DNA of 7,707 nucleotides from a gamma proteobacterium symbiont of Bathyaustriella thionipta (GTDB lineage Bacteria > Pseudomonadota > Gammaproteobacteria > Chromatiales > Chromatiaceae), in the NCBI GenBank assembly GCA_025656895.1, contig JAHXHF010000282.1, positions 1 through 7,707 of the forward strand, given 5' to 3'. Made by a program: the position numbers and the translations under genes. The notes beneath the pieces are model-generated. The model was not told where the DNA came from. It made no database searches and saw only the letters and a list, made by a program, of their open reading frames with translations. This document shows, in pieces, positions 7,102-7,707 of the stretch (position 1 is the first letter of the stretch; each line of letters opens with the position of its first letter).

Positions 7102-7623
7102 ATGAAAAGAATGATGATAGTCATGTTTGCCGCTTTGTTAAGCAGCAGTGCCTGGGCCATGCCCTTTGCTTCTGCGCCTTATCCTTATCAGCAGCGTGGC
7201 ATGCCGGCACAAGGCCGCATGATGCCCGCAACCCCGCCGCGTCAGCCGTTGTCCGAGGCCGCCAAAACCCTGCAGCAGGGGCTTAGCGGACTGACCGAAT
7301 TTCTTGAGTCCGGTCAGCAAACAAACCCGGTCGTGTTACAGGCCTTCGTAGAGACGAAAGTAGCGCATTATTTTGATTTTGATTACATGGCCAAATGGGT
7401 GGCCGGAGCAGCGCAACGCAAAATGGACGGGCAACAGAAAGCCGCTCTGGCCGCGCGTTTCAAGCAGGAATTTGTCAGCACCATGATTGAAAAACTGGCG
7501 CTGTACGACAATCAGGCCATTCATTTATTGCCATCACGCCCATCCAGTGGCGATCAGACAATCGTCAGTGCCATGATTATGCATCCGGGAAATTATCCCG
7601 CGCGGCTGGATTTCCGTATGTAG
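7102..7623 (+). CDS. Exported MlaC/Ttg2D-like protein, apparently C-terminally shortened
   Basis: The 173-residue product starts with a clear signal peptide: MKR, a hydrophobic core, and SSAWA with cleavage likely after residue 19. A short segment rich in P, M, Q and R follows (20-50). Residues 52-172 match the MlaC/Ttg2D (toluene tolerance, PF05494) pattern: a helix with LQQGLSGLTEFL, then FDFDYMAKWVAG (91-102), QRKMDGQQKAALAARFKQEF (105-124), and the strand pairs HLLPSRP, IVSAMIMHPG and ARLDFRM. Classical MlaC is a periplasmic phospholipid carrier between outer and inner membrane. Family members normally run about 30-40 residues beyond the RLDFR-type strand, with a GWKVFDV-like segment; here a TAG at 7621 ends the protein at FRM. 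No mlaFEDB genes are adjacent, so lipid transport is inferred from family alone. The shortening may be natural, a mutation or an assembly junction. Confidence 0.8.
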   Translation: MKRMMIVMFAALLSSSAWAMPFASAPYPYQQRGMPAQGRMMPATPPRQPLSEAAKTLQQGLSGLTEFLESGQQTNPVVLQAFVETKVAHYFDFDYMAKWVAGAAQRKMDGQQKAALAARFKQEFVSTMIEKLALYDNQAIHLLPSRPSSGDQTIVSAMIMHPGNYPARLDFRM

Positions 7624-7691
7624 TGTTTGAACGAAAACGATTAAACCCTAAGAAAAACAATAATCTATATACTGTTCAGTGGACTAAAGAT

Positions 7692-7697
7692 TATAAT
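7692..7697 (+). promoter_or_regulatory. Possible -10 box (TATAAT) of a gene beyond the window
   Basis: A perfect TATAAT sits in an AT-rich tail (27 G/C among the 87 bases 7621-7707, about 31%), whereas flanking genes look near 50%. No good -35 is seen at 16-18 bp; TGTTCA (7673-7678) is only 13 bp away. It may serve a gene starting beyond the right edge, or be a chance match in AT-rich DNA. Confidence 0.25.
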
Positions 7698-7707
7698 GCC
7701 TGTATCC

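Noticed and set aside
7661..7707. Faint resemblance of the right-edge sequence (TGTTCAGTGGACTAAAG) to transposon Tn7 end sequence.
   Set aside because: The similarity is short and gapped, with no terminal TGT/ACA in the right place and no transposase visible. It is probably chance in AT-rich DNA.

Overview
The window looks like a chromosomal stretch from a mid-GC proteobacterium, most likely a gammaproteobacterium and plausibly an autotroph. Its core is a CbbQ/NorQ-type AAA+ ATPase followed by a CbbO/NorD-type von Willebrand factor A (VWA) protein. Such pairs reactivate inhibited Rubisco (CbbQO) or mature nitric oxide reductase (NorQD). Neither Rubisco nor nor genes lie in the window, so the target is inferred. 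The long 708-residue VWA partner favours CbbO. No rRNA, tRNA, CRISPR array or recognisable insertion sequence was seen.

Layout, left to right. 1-106: leader without a supported gene. 107-1225 (+): single-pass membrane protein with a helical-repeat (TPR/DUF4034-like) soluble domain and a probable TTG start. 1226-1346: short gap with a candidate sigma70 promoter. 1347-2165 (+): cbbQ. 2166-2219: gap with a 7-bp inverted repeat and a poor Shine-Dalgarno sequence. 2220-4346 (+): cbbO. 4347-4478: gap ending in a good Shine-Dalgarno sequence. 4479-6422 (+): 647-residue protein with a PilZ-like C-terminal part that keeps only half of the c-di-GMP motif. 6410-6838 (-): small four-helix membrane protein of the DUF6524 type, overlapping the previous gene tail-to-tail by 13 bp. 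6839-7101: divergent intergenic region with a candidate minus-strand promoter. 7102-7623 (+): exported MlaC/Ttg2D-like protein that seems to lack its usual C-terminal end. 7624-7707: AT-rich tail with a TATAAT box, probably leading to a gene outside the window.

How they may work together: CbbQ (hexameric motor) and CbbO (adaptor with a metal-dependent VWA site) form one machine. The flanking membrane helical-repeat protein and the PilZ-like protein lie on the same strand and could be co-regulated or functionally linked, but only gene order supports this. The DUF6524 and MlaC-like genes are envelope genes with no evident link to the ATPase pair.
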